Position numbers and translations under genes: made by a program
The notes under the pieces: model-generated
Told to the model about the DNA's origin: nothing
The model's input: only the letters and a program-made list of their open reading frames with translations
Databases searched by the model: none
Part shown: positions 1 to 10,164 of the stretch, piece by piece
Layout of the letters: each line of letters opens with the position of its first letter
Position numbering within the stretch: position 1 is the stretch's first letter
NCBI GenBank assembly: GCA_018806915.1
Contig: JAGKQI010000099.1
Coordinates: 62,001 to 126,000, forward strand
Source: Phytophthora colocasiae
Taxonomy: Eukaryota > Oomycota > Peronosporomycetes > Peronosporales > Peronosporaceae
Length of the DNA stretch: 64,000 nucleotides
Reading direction: 5' to 3'

Positions 1-1
1 C

Positions 2-466
2 AAAAAGCTCGCTCATCTGTGGCATGGACCGTTCCGTGTGGCGGAAATGGCGAACGAGTATGCAGTCCGTTTAGAGGTCGCTGGTACAGACTATCACTTG
101 TTTCCGGTAGTGCACATCTCTAAGTTGAAGCCAGTCAGGACGTTCCCAGATCGACCGAAGATCCAGTTGACGGTGAACGAAGCAGACCGTTTGGACTTCG
201 ATGAAGCCTTGTTGCCGGAAGACAGCTGGGATCGTAATCTGGAAGACGACGAGTTCGAAGTCGAGCGGATCACAGACGTCCGGACGGGACGACTCACTCG
301 ATACGGCCGGATCCGCCGAGAATTCCAAGTTTTCTGGAAAGGATACGAGGATCCTACCTGGGTAGATGAGGAAGATCTGAACTGTGGCGCGTTACTGCAT
401 GAGTTTCTCCAAGAACGGAGCAAAAGGAACCGATTCCAAGCAATGCAGTCACATGAAGAGGAGTAG
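2..466 (+). CDS. Gypsy polyprotein C-terminus (integrase tail, chromodomain)
   Basis: Partial frame, open from base 2 to a TAG at 464-466. It starts with the typical end of a chromovirus integrase (HLWHGPFRV, then PVVHISKLKP) and continues into a chromodomain-like module (FEVERITDVR, then FQVFWKGYEDPTWVDEEDL). In this family the chromodomain binds chromatin marks and directs integration. No start codon is expected because the fragment is internal to a large gag-pol protein. The frame shows no internal stop. The family call is strong; whether the whole element is intact cannot be judged. Confidence 0.88.
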   Translation, partial: KKLAHLWHGPFRVAEMANEYAVRLEVAGTDYHLFPVVHISKLKPVRTFPDRPKIQLTVNEADRLDFDEALLPEDSWDRNLEDDEFEVERITDVRTGRLTRYGRIRREFQVFWKGYEDPTWVDEEDLNCGALLHEFLQERSKRNRFQAMQSHEEE

Positions 467-599
467 CAGAGGTGGTGGAATTTTCATTGGTGCCAATGTG
501 GAAGAGAAGACTGGCAGTTTACTGCAAGTGCACGCGCTGTGTGTTTACATTTGAAGAAAAGAAGGTTGACCCCTGAAGAAGGGTCAGATGCAGGCCAAA

Positions 600-945
600 T
601 CGATGCCCGGTCACCGTGGGTCTTTGAAGTTGGATCCTTGGGTCCTGAGGCTGGATCCTCGGATCTCCGAGTGGATCCTTGGGTCTTCGAATTTGGATCC
701 TCGGATCTCCCAGTGGATCCTTGGGTCTTTGACGTTGGATCCTTGGGTCCCCGAGTGGATCCTTGGGTCTCTGAAGTTGGATCCTTGGGTTCTGAAGTCG
801 GATCCTTGGGTCTTGAGGCTGGATCCCTGGATCTCCGAGTGGGATCCTTGGGTTTTTGAAGTTAGATCCCTGGGTTTTGAAGGTTGGATCCTTGGGTCCT
901 GAAGTTGGATCCCTGGGTCCTGGAGTTGGATCCTTGGATCTTCTA
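600..945. repeat. GGATCC-rich minisatellite
   Basis: About 345 bp of degenerate tandem repeats built on GGATCC followed by TTGGGTC/T and a short variable stretch, unit about 23-24 bp. All frames stay largely open through it (repeats of DPWVFEV- or GSLGLEAG-like residues), which is a by-product of the repeat and not evidence of a gene. It lies just after the gypsy polyprotein stop. Confidence 0.85.
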
Positions 946-1052
946 ACAATGGATCTCGTTATCACCTCTTGGAAGGTCGGAGTTAGAGAATGCGGATCAT
1001 GAGCAAAAAGGCAAGCACGGACAAGAAAATATATGGGAGTACGCAATGCTGC

Positions 1053-4000
1053 TTACAAAGTTTGAGATCTGGCAGCATCGGGGTCGAACCCCGGCAACGA
1101 ACGGACGAACTTCATGGAGAGTCGACTGGCACCGAGGCTGGGATGGGAAGATCCGGAACGATAGTGAGTGCGCCAAGGATCCTGACGGTCGCAGTCATGT
1201 AGAGCGGCGACAAGATCTTGCGGGGGATCCGCTCCAGTGGCAACAGCCTCAGCTCCCGGATACCAGGTGGTATCCTCGGTAGGAATGGGAAAATGAACGA
1301 AGCGCGGATCCAACCAGAGGTCCAAGTCAGAACACCCGGTCAAACGCATCCTTTCAAATACCTTGTTCTGCAGCTTGCGATAATGGTCCCGCGCGTGAGA
1401 TCCACGGTTTTTCCTGCGACGATAGAAGCCTGCGAACCAGCTATCCGCCTTGCGTAACTCAGCAGAGACAGGGAACGAATGTGTGGATTCCCAAATCGCC
1501 TGGAGATTGGTAGACTCAAACGCGTCATACCAACTCAAGATCTCCGCAAGTCGAGGCGACAGATCTTCCTGGAAGGTATGAGGGGGCGGAGCTTGAGATC
1601 TGAGCTCTTTCCACGGCTCCGTCGCGTATAACCGTACGATATTGGCCTGAGAAATGAGATCCGGGACGTAACTGCCCCGATCCGAAACACCTCGACCAAT
1701 ACGGAGCGGGAACAACCACCCAGGATGACGACAAGCAGTCAGACCACTAGCGGAAAGCGTCCGAAGACTCAGCTGGCTGACTTCACCCGCGATCCAAGGA
1801 GTCACTTCTTCGGAGGCCATCGGGCGGGGATCTCGGGCAGCAGGAACAAACTCCTCCAGCGGGCCAAAGGCTTCAAACCGCAGGTCTTCGACGTTTCCTT
1901 GAGAACCCGTCTCGGGAACTACTGAAGATGCAGGTGACGACCGGCTGGATCCGTTATCGGGCGGAACAGTGGAAGCATCGCTGATCTCGATAGGAGCGGA
2001 CGCTGATCCTTCCCCGGATGAACGCCGACGTAACTCGGACCGGGAGCGCGACTTGGCAACCCGTATCTGCTCGTCCTCGGATCCCTCCGATTCCCCACTT
2101 GAGTTGACTTCTTGATCACCCTGTGCGGCAGATCCGGACGAATTTCCATCACTGGAGCCTTGCGATGTCTCGTGGGTTCTGATAGCTGGGAAAGGAAGAT
2201 CTTTAGGAACTGCTGAATCGGGGACCTTCGTTTTCTCGCTTGAAGAAGACTCGTCTGTCGGCTGGCTTGGGTCCTCTCCAGGCTCGGAATCTGAGGAGTC
2301 TGGATCCTGTCCCGGATGTCCTTCCTTTTCGTCCCCGAAATCAAAGTCCGGATGGTTCTCCGTATCGTCCACCTCCGTGTGGACGGGAGCAGGCGCAGGT
2401 AGGGACGAGGTGTCGGGAGACTTCGCACGGCGAGTGTGACTTGGGATCTTAGGCGGGGGTTCTTCTGTCGAAGAAGAAACGTCGCTGTGCCGACGTTTGG
2501 AGGAGGAAGACCCTTTGGTAGTAGACGTCTCCGACTGCGCGCTCGGCGCATTCGACGAGCTACGCATCGCCATGGAGGCAATCGACGCCAGGTTGCGAAG
2601 AGCCGCCGTACGCTCGTCTATAACGCTACGGTGTTCTTCTTCCAGGGCGGTATGCTCCTGTCTTAGCGCGTCATGCTTCGTCTTAAGATCTTGATAGCTT
2701 CCGCGGAGACGCCTGAGATCTTCTTGGACGACTGATGCTTGTGCCAATGACGCCGTCAGCTTCTCGGATTCCCCCTTCAGACGCTGGATCTCGTCCCCTT
2801 GATCCCGAATAATCCGGTCCTTACCGGCGAAGACTTGCCTTGCTTGGTCTCGCTCAAGGGTTATGGTGGAAATCTTCTGTTTGGCTTCGTCCAGAGCTTG
2901 GGTCGCCTGATCTCGCGCGCGAAGAGCTTGATCCCGCTCATCGGCTACGGGTTCCAACTCCTGGGACACAGCGGTAGATGTCCGCGCTGCCTCGTCACGT
3001 TCGAGGCGGATCCGATCGAGATCCGCGCTTATCTTCTTCTGTTCCGACGTTTGTTTTCGGATCCTGTCGAGTTCACGTTTGATCCTCTCTCTGGCTTGAT
3101 CCGCGCGGTCACGACGGTCGTTCGCCTCCAGCAGATCCTCTTCGGCCCTCTTGAGATGTTTCTCAGCACTCAGACGCTTGAGCGCGTTGTTCTCAGCCCG
3201 TCTCTGCTGTCGCTCCGTCTCTTCCCGAGCGTTGAGGTTCTCCTGCTCCACGCGCGTGAGGTTCTCGTGGGCGCGGTCAAGCTTCTGAAGGGTGTGTGCA
3301 TGTACCCGGTGAAGATCTTCGCGTCTGCGCTCGGACTTGGCAAGAAGTCCTTCCAACTCAGCGATCCTCTCTTTCCGGACGTGGAGTTCCAGCTTGAGCG
3401 ACTCGACTGTCTTGACGAGGTTCTGCTGGGGGAGTTGCTTGAGCGATTCGCGCAACCGATCTCGGTGGGCCCGGAGGTCTTCGATTTTCCGAGCTTGTTG
3501 ATCGCAACGGATGGCCGACTCTGCGAGCTGGACGCTGGTGCGATTGCGCTCGAGTGCAGCCGCATCCCGCGCGGCCTCCGCCGCTCGCAGTTGAGTTTCC
3601 AGGTCGCACGCTCCAGTAACTCCGAGGACTCCTCACGCTGATCTTCGAGATCTTGAACCAACCGGACTACCGCGGGATCCCCAACTGAGACATCTTCCCC
3701 AGCAATCTGCCGCTCGAGCCCCACAGCGTAATCCTGCAGCACGGCGAAGGCTTCTGCCGAAGACGCCTCCAGATCGGAATACCGGGCCTTGAAAGTGTCT
3801 AATTCGCGTAGGCGATCCTTGAGCCGATCCAGATCCTGCACCGCTTCCGCTTCCTTTTGCTTCGCTAACCGGAGAGCAGCCTGAGAGACGTCATTCCGAC
3901 GCTGCGCGAAGTCAATGAAGGCCTGAGCGACATTCAGGCGGGGCTGCAGCCGACAGTGAAGCTCCTCATTGTGTCGCCGCGCTGCAGTGAGGTCTCTGAG

Positions 4001-4228
4001 CACTTGCTGGTAGCTGGCCTGCATCTCGACATATCCATTGGAGAGAGACTGGAGGGAGGCAACGGCCGCATACACCTGATCCAGATCTGGAACCGTGGGA
4101 GTCGCAGCCGCAGCGGGGTCAGAGGGAGCTTGGTCGCATTGGGAGCAAGGTGGCTGAGCCGCAGAGCGATCCTGGCCGAAGAACACCGTGGTGTATGCAG
4201 AAGAATCGGCGTCAGCAGACCGATCCAT
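1053..4228 (-). pseudogene. Antisense coiled-coil protein of the gypsy element, frameshifted
   Basis: Two overlapping reverse-strand frames read as one protein. The first (from about 4228 down) starts MDRSADADSS and becomes coiled coil (RLKDRLRELDTFKARYSDLE). Near 3620 the coiled coil leaves this frame and continues in the -1 frame (ETQLRAAEAARDAAALE), running on as one long R/E/Q-rich coiled coil to about 2600. Then comes an acidic Ser-rich linker and a C-terminal globular region (WYDAFESTNLQAIWEST, WFAGFYRRRKNRGSHARDHY). The total is roughly 1050 residues. It could be a Gag-like or accessory protein encoded antisense to gypsy pol, or a separate captured gene. No enzyme motif was recognised. 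The single frame change may be a mutation; no classical slippery heptamer is present there. Confidence 0.5.
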
Positions 4229-4469
4229 TCCCGCTGAAGAGGTGATTTGAGGAAATGGTAGATCAGACTGGGAGTTTGTATGGGAACGACGTGATGCCGT
4301 CGTGCGGCAACAACCTCGTCCCAGGGGCGATTGTGGTGAAGCGGATCCAAATCAAGCCGGATATGATGCAGAGCGACCACGATGATGGGTGACGTGCGAC
4401 ATGGTATTACGACAAGGACAGGTATCGGATATATGGAGCTACTCTAGGACGGATCCTAAGCTAGGACCC

Positions 4470-4590
4470 GGGGGGCCTGGTTGACCTAAGTTCGGATCCG
4501 GCCAACATAAGTTCGGATCCTGTCTCCTTAAGTGCGGATCCAGTCTCCCACCTAAGTACGGATCCAGTCTTCCGACTAAGTACGGATCCA
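4470..4590. repeat. Short GGATCC tandem repeat
   Basis: About five copies of a roughly 24-bp unit, core TAAGTNCGGATCC followed by AGTCT-like spacers. Part of the same GGATCC-rich block as the repeats at 600-945 and 4637-4890. Confidence 0.7.
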
Positions 4591-4636
4591 GTCAGATGAA
4601 GATCCAGATCCGTAATTCTCAGATCCAAGGCCTAGG

Positions 4637-4890
4637 ACCCGGGATCCTCGGATCCTAAGTCAGATCCTCGAGGTCCAGGATCCCCAAGGTATGAAGATCC
4701 AAGATCCAAGGCCCAGGATCCAGGATCCTCGGATCCTAAGTCAGATCCTCGAGATCCAGGATCCCCAAGGTATGAAGATCTAAGATCCAAGGCCCAGGAT
4801 CCGGGATCCTCGGATCCTAAGTCAGATCCTCGAGATCCAGGATCCCCAAGGTATGAAGATCCAAGATCCGGGATCCTTGGATCCGAAGGC
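4637..4890. repeat. 81-bp tandem repeat, about 3 copies
   Basis: The phrase GATCCTAAGTCAGATCCTCG recurs at about 4651, 4732 and 4813, a period of 81 bp. Each unit is itself packed with GATCC words and contains CCCCAAGGTATGAAGATC. Copies are nearly identical, which suggests recent unequal crossover or replication slippage. Confidence 0.85.
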
Positions 4891-5064
4891 GGATCCTCAG
4901 GATCCAAGACGTCAACGGAGTGAAGTAGCTGCCGGAGAGCCGGCATGATCCAAGATAGAGATTTGCGATGGGAAAGATAGGGTACAGGATGAGAAACTGG
5001 CTAACATAAATCAGAGAGTCGAATTTACCTTCTAGTGCGCAAGTGGATTTCTTCAGGACTTAGG

Positions 5065-5081
5065 ACAAGGGAAGAGGATAG
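5065..5081 (+). other. Candidate polypurine tract of the gypsy element
   Basis: A purine-rich run (ACAAGGGAAGAGGATAG) lies directly before TGTATT, the proposed LTR start. Polypurine tracts prime plus-strand DNA synthesis and abut the 3' LTR. Placement is inferred from position and composition only. Confidence 0.45.
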
Positions 5082-5620
5082 TGTATTGGCCTCCCCTTAG
5101 CGTTCCTGCAAGTTACTACGCCTACCTAGCTACAGCTAAGACCGGATCCCCGATTTGGCCGGCTTACCTTACGCTAGTGGAGACCCCGGATCCAACGGTG
5201 TTGATTGCTTAACCGTAGGATCCCTCGACCTCTCAACTACCCCAAGACCAACCGCTACAGGAGGCGGCAAGCAAGACAGTAAAGGAAAAAGAAAAGGACC
5301 CCCACACCCACCAAGGCAACCCCGGATCTAAGGATCCACAAGATCTTCGAGTCCAAGACCAAGATCCCCTCAACCAGGACCTGTGTGCAGGAACCCTCAC
5401 GCAAGTCCAACCTCCCAAGTCCCCGCCAAGGACGTTCAAGCCCTCACGCCTGTGTACACTCTCCCGTTCCTGAGAGAGCAGATCCCGCCTACTGACGGGT
5501 ACACAAGGTGAGCCTCAGCAACCCCCACGGTTATCGGAGTACCCCCTCCGTTAGTCAGTGTCTGGGCGCCGTGTGTGGACGTTGGATCCCTGCTCATTCC
5601 AGCGGATCCACTACACCACA
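5082..5620 (+). repeat. Candidate 3' LTR (about 539 bp)
   Basis: Begins TGTATT after a polypurine tract and ends ACCACA, giving the TG...CA ends expected of an LTR. It ends where the neighbouring reverse-strand retroelement frame is interrupted. The partner 5' LTR is outside the window, so this is not confirmed by a direct repeat. If right, the 5-bp target duplication would include GAGGA (5621-5625). Confidence 0.5.
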
Positions 5621-8600
5621 GAGGATTGATCATTTGTAGAATGGCCTGATCGAAATGACAGGTCATGAATGAGCCGGATTTCTTCGTCCGGGTCACAGTC
5701 CTTCTTTTCCACAGCTCCGAGCGGACTTATTTGAATATCTTTCCAGACTTCGAGTACGGCGATATCTAGTACGAGGTATTGGTCGGCGTCTTGACCCGCT
5801 CGGGTTGCCTTGATTACTGCATTCAAGTATTTCGAAGCTGATCGATGATTTCTGACAGACTTTGTTTGATCTGGCGCGGCAGTCTTCCAGGTTGGCTGAA
5901 TCCCGTTTCAAGCCATGTCGTTGAGCAGAGATTTGTGCTTGTAGCCGTCAAGGAATCTCGTCAGGCGCATAGGATTCCATGCTTTGTTGGGTCGTGGGTC
6001 CTGGTCGGTCTGGCCACGGATCAATTCAGCGATCTCGGACAGGCTCAAGCTATGTTTGAGAGCCATGGTGGACACCACCCGCTGTTTTTCTCCATTTAAT
6101 TGATATTTCCCGTTTGCTTGGCGTAATGGCACTGGTACTGGTGACCGTATACCTAGATGTGGGCAGGTCTCGTTGAGCTTGTTAATTCGGGCTGCGTTAT
6201 CAATGTCCGACAGGTGTTGCAATTTTTGCGGGACATCTTCCCAAGTAGGACATTTCGCTCTGTCGATAAAGGAGAGGTGATGCTCGACGTTGACCACGCT
6301 GGTCGAACGGAGTGTATGTTGCTCGACGTCAGCCGAATTGACTGATCGGAGAGAGGTTTGCTCGACGCCCGTCGAGATGCACGAGCGGAGGGAAGGTAGC
6401 TCAACGTTGGCCTGAAAAGGCGAACGGAGGGATAGTTGCTCTACGCCTACTCGAGCGGTAGGACGGAGGGATGGCTGCGCGGCAGCGACCGAAATGGCCG
6501 AGCGGAGTCGTAGATGATTGTTGCAGTCCACATCTGGACTTGGCGGGGCAATGTTTGATGTTTTGAGTACTACGCGTTCAGACGTACACCGCTGGGGACG
6601 TGGACTTCCTTGGAAAGATTCGCACTCCAGTACACGACCGCGATTAGACTTGGACCTTAATGTGGCCGACGTGGGGAAATCTAGGAATGCTCGGGAAGTT
6701 GCCACCGTTCGCCTGGTTCGTTGGGTCCAATTTCGTGTTCCACTGCCGGTTAGACCATTTCCGCCTGGAACACATCAATTGTCATCGTATTTGGTGTTGA
6801 CGCCACCAAACTTACGCCGAAGGTAGTTCTTGAGCTTGTCGGTTAAAGCGGCTGGAAAGAAATGAACTCGGTATGGCGAGACGCAGGTATCAGGATCGCT
6901 TGAAGGACAGCCCTTCTTTGACAAATACTTAAGGCACACCTGTTTTCCTTCGTGTCGGGGAATGAATGACGTTGAGCTATCTCCTTTACGACCCGGATGA
7001 CTTCGCGATCGCTGCTGCGAGTGTTCGCTTTTTAATTCACGCGACGATGTGTCATGTGCTGATTGTAATGCATCCATTCGATCCCGCTGGGAGGAGAAGA
7101 GAATGCCTTGAAGCTCAGGATTGAAGGGGTTCATTGCCGCAGAGACTTGTCCGCGAGTTGAAGTCAGACTTGTAAGGTCTGCAATAATCGCGTTACGGTA
7201 GTCTTCCAGCTGAGAGTCAACCCACAGTATCAGAGTAGGAAGCTGGTTTTGAGGCCAAAGGTTACGTGCTCGAAGCGCGCCAAGGAGTGTATAAGTTGCT
7301 GTCGCAAGATCTCGGGTTGTGGAATCACACATGAACACACAGTATTGCTGAAATCCATTCGCGGCAGCCATAACATCGTCCCACGACGATGGCTCTGGGG
7401 CTGGAATAAACTTTGCAGAGATGGAGAAGTCGCTCATGCTGATGAAGTTTTCGCGTTGCCGACGAAGTCGCTCAATTTGTTCAACGGGAGTAAAGTGAAG
7501 GATAGAGAGTCCTCGTGATCCAAATTGGAAGTCGTAAGCTCGGGTAGATACACCAGGATATGCCCACAACGTGATCGCCTTGTTGGACACCATTAATTCG
7601 ACAAAAACAGAAGGTGACTTACCTTTGTGTGCTTCTGCAGTTATGACTTCATGAACCCGACGTTGCTCGAGCGAAGGGCTGAACGAGAATTTACTCCGCT
7701 TGGCCGGTGGTAGTTTTCCATCCAGCCGTCGTGTTAGCGTCGCCGTAGGTAGTGAACTAGCAGGTCGTCTTGAATCGAGGTGGTACGTGAGCAAATGGGG
7801 CTTGTGAAGACGAATTAGCTCTCGAATATCGTGCTCTTGAGAGGATTCATGCTCCATTGGGGTCGGTGTTTGGTTGGTTGATAGCAACGTGGTGTCTGCC
7901 GCTGTATGGGGCACTGTGCTCGTCGGCTGCCGTGATCGAGACGACTCATTCGCCAACAGCATGTGCACAACGGACGCTTCATCTGCCGCTGCTTCGATAT
8001 CATCATCGACGGCTGTAGGGTCAAAGAAGTCGGAAGTGTTGTGGACTGAGCGTTGGTTTGGGTTCCTGTTACCCTGGCTCTTTCGACGAGGTTGGCTTTC
8101 AGGATTTGTAGACGGTATAATCTCCGAGGTTGGTTGCTGACAGAACGATGGTCCAAAGGCATGTTCGAGTTGGGGTGGTAGAGGAGCATTTCCGTCTACG
8201 TAGTAAACGTGGTTAATCACATGTTGGAGCGATACGCGGGTACGTACGCCCGTGAGCGCATCCGTCCACAGCGAAAGGCAATCGTACACTGACGAGACGT
8301 GTATGTCGTGGTCACGCAACAGTTGTGCGACGGAAGGTGGGCCTTGTCCAGGATTGGTTGGATTGATGATCGTAGTGAACATTGCTTCGTGCATCCGTTC
8401 AAGGGCAGGGTAGTTCCAGTTGCTGACCGGGAACTGCCTGCACCCCATTATCATTGCTATCACTGGGTATACTTCCCCGCGGATAGCATCCAGATTGGCT
8501 TGAATAGGACCGTGTGACGTGGATACGATAAGGTCGGAGTTGGATTAGCCCGTTACCTGGCCGTATCGGTATTCCCCGTCCACCAGTGCACACACAGCCT

Positions 8601-8844
8601 TTCGTACCCAGGTTCCGAGCTGGAGCTCGCCTTCATCGCTGAGGTTAATCCTCCGTGTCAGCGCAGTGACACGTGGAAGCTTGAGCGTTTGAGTAGCACC
8701 GTTCGAATCTTCATCAAGTTGAACAGAGACCGTGGCGCCTCGTGAACTCTTCACCTTCACGTAAGTCGGAGTTGATATTGCTCCCTCAACGTCTTCTGGG
8801 AAAAGAAGAAGGGTAGCGCCGCGCGGAAGAGTAGCTGGAGACAT
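5621..8844 (-). pseudogene. Retroelement gag-pol, three in-frame stops, 3' truncated
   Basis: One reverse-strand frame runs from the ATG at 8844 to the gypsy border, broken only by TAA 8545-8547, TGA 6775-6777 and TGA 5908-5910. The gag part ends in a Cys/His cluster (CLKYLSKKGC then RVHFFP), probably a CCCH-type zinc finger. The pol part has a linker with repeated VEQLSLRS-like units. It then enters a reverse transcriptase N-terminus (ISPLGAVEKK, RLIHDLSF), a motif style seen in DIRS/Ngaro-type and some other oomycete retroelements. The rest of RT is cut off at 5621. All three stops can arise by C-to-T or G-to-A change (for example TGG to TGA at 5908). No LTR or split repeat was found on its right side. 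Confidence 0.65.
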
Positions 8845-8847
8845 CGT

Positions 8848-9035
8848 GGTTAGTTGAAGGCGTTTGCTTGTGCTGCTTGTAGGAAACCACAGAATGACTG
8901 ACTAACGTTACGACTCCTGCACTACGTCGCGGGATAAGAATACTTCGTCGTGAGTTTCTTGTCGAGGATGGCAGCCTAGGTTTGTGGCATCGCAATCCAA
9001 ACCGTTTTACCTCGCCTAGCTCAGGAAAACTTCGA
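8848..9035. other. No gene seen
   Basis: Short stretch upstream of the retroelement gag. No LTR, promoter motif or open frame that I can support. Confidence 0.5.
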
Positions 9036-9151
9036 ATGTTGCAAGTTGAAGGGCACGTTCCTCCGAGTACCTTCCGTGAAGTTCCACAATTCGACGATAG
9101 AGCTGAACTTGGAACCCATACGAGGAACCCAAAGTGACCAGGTTATTCCTA
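9036..9151 (-). pseudogene. Copied fragment of the 27.6-kb membrane-protein exon
   Basis: Aligned by eye with 27637-27775 in the same orientation. It shares ATGTTGCAAGTTGAAGGGCA, then CTCCGAGTACCTTCCGTGAA, then AATTCGACGATAGAGCTGAA and the following CCCATACGAGGAA. It differs by a few substitutions and lacks about 16 bp (between GTTCCAC and AATTCGACG). In the source gene this is the N-terminal exon on the reverse strand. The copy has no continuing gene and is non-functional. Confidence 0.85.
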
Positions 9152-9858
9152 GCAATGAGCAAACCATAACAGCAAAACAAGAGCGTCTGCGACGTAGCTG
9201 GGAATACTATATATTACACCGAAATACTGTGTACTACATAACAGATCCAGTGGGTAGTAAGGATCAATACACATTTTTTGAGCAGCAGAGAGCGAGCGAC
9301 AGACGACAGGGAGCAGATGACGAGCAGCAGCATGACCAAGGACGAGGAGATCAACCGGTGGCTCGACGTGTCGACTACACCGGTGGGCTTTGACCTTGGA
9401 GTGATATGATTTTACAATTGAATATCGGAGCAGACTCAAGACGGGCAAGAGAAGAAGAAGAGAAGTCTTCGCTGACTGACGACCACCGCGCAAACTTGAA
9501 GGCCATCATCGGCGGTGAAAGTGCACTACAAGCGGGGCAAGTCATCTGTCAAGGCCCCAGGATGTTTCAAAAGCTCCAGACTACGAATTTATTGCAAGAA
9601 AGACCCGGCAGAGCGGGCGGAAGGATGCCATTTTCGTGCGGTAATGATACCGTGCTCTTTTCCGAGACCAGACAATGCACGGCACGTTGGTGCAAACGAT
9701 GATACAAGTGCTGCATTACTAACTACAGTTCTTATTCCTCTTTCGTGAATTGATTGGCAGAGTTCGTGTCCGCAAGTTGCTGCCCTCTCGCACGAGTTTC
9801 AACACTGTGGTAAGCCTTATCCACTCTGCGCTACAGGTTCGTTGGCTAGGTTTTAACG
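9152..9858. other. Unclassified, short frames only
   Basis: A roughly 30-codon forward frame from 9327 (MTSSSMTKDEE...) and two overlapping short frames at 9406-9748 have some coding character (lysine- and charge-rich) but no domain I recognise. They may be remnants of a decayed gene. No support for a functional product. Confidence 0.4.
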
Positions 9859-10164
9859 CTAGGTTCTCGTAGCTATTTTGAACAGCGCAATAGCGTGGAC
9901 TTCATCTTGTGGATTTGGCGTTGGTGCTCCAAGTGTAGCTTTGATCCCGTTTGAAATATGACGCATCGTCATCGTCCAGTCCGAGAGCGTTGCTCTTTTC
10001 TTAGGTGAGTCCAGGTCATAGGGCAAGATTCCATTATACGGTAGATATCCGAGTGTCTTGTTTCCAAACCACCACAAGAGCCACGCACCGAGAGGGTCTA
10101 TACTAGGAAAATCAAAGGCTTGAGGCAGGAAGTTGAATTTGCCTTTCATGCATAGTACGATCAT
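9859..10164 (-). CDS. Hypothetical protein, 101 aa, probable repeat-element fragment
   Basis: ATG-initiated frame with an aromatic-rich core (GAWLLWWFGN followed by YLPYNGILPYDLD) and a basic tail. The core resembles a short conserved segment I associate with repeated oomycete proteins of mobile-element origin, but I cannot name the family. No signal peptide or catalytic motif. It sits alone between two retroelement/Helitron regions, which favours a transposon remnant over a host gene. Confidence 0.35.
   Translation of the reverse strand: MIVLCMKGKFNFLPQAFDFPSIDPLGAWLLWWFGNKTLGYLPYNGILPYDLDSPKKRATLSDWTMTMRHISNGIKATLGAPTPNPQDEVHAIALFKIATRT

Larger units (their letters stand above)
1..5620 (+). 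mobile_element. Ty3/gypsy chromovirus, 3' part
   Basis: The window opens inside the integrase end of a gypsy polyprotein and the element can be followed to a candidate 3' LTR ending at 5620. Unusually, about 4.6 kb separates the end of pol (466) from the candidate polypurine tract (5065-5081). That space holds GGATCC-rich tandem repeats and a long reading frame on the opposite strand. The right border is placed where a reverse-strand retroelement reading frame is abruptly cut and GGATCC-rich sequence begins. The 5' LTR, gag and most of pol lie outside the window, so the LTR pair and target-site duplication cannot be compared here. Confidence 0.7.

Noticed and set aside
539..949. Three overlapping long frames on both strands
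   Set aside because: They are products of the GGATCC minisatellite, open in several frames at once.
1070..1100. tRNA T-arm-like palindrome (CGGGGTCGAACCCCG)
   Set aside because: It lies in the reverse-strand coding frame (PGFDPDAA) and no acceptor, D or anticodon arm can be built around it.
1919..2581. 220-codon reverse frame
   Set aside because: Shadow of the coiled-coil/Ser-rich frame in the same region; Arg/Pro-rich with no domain.
2799..3641. 280-codon forward frame
   Set aside because: Antisense shadow of the coiled-coil frame.
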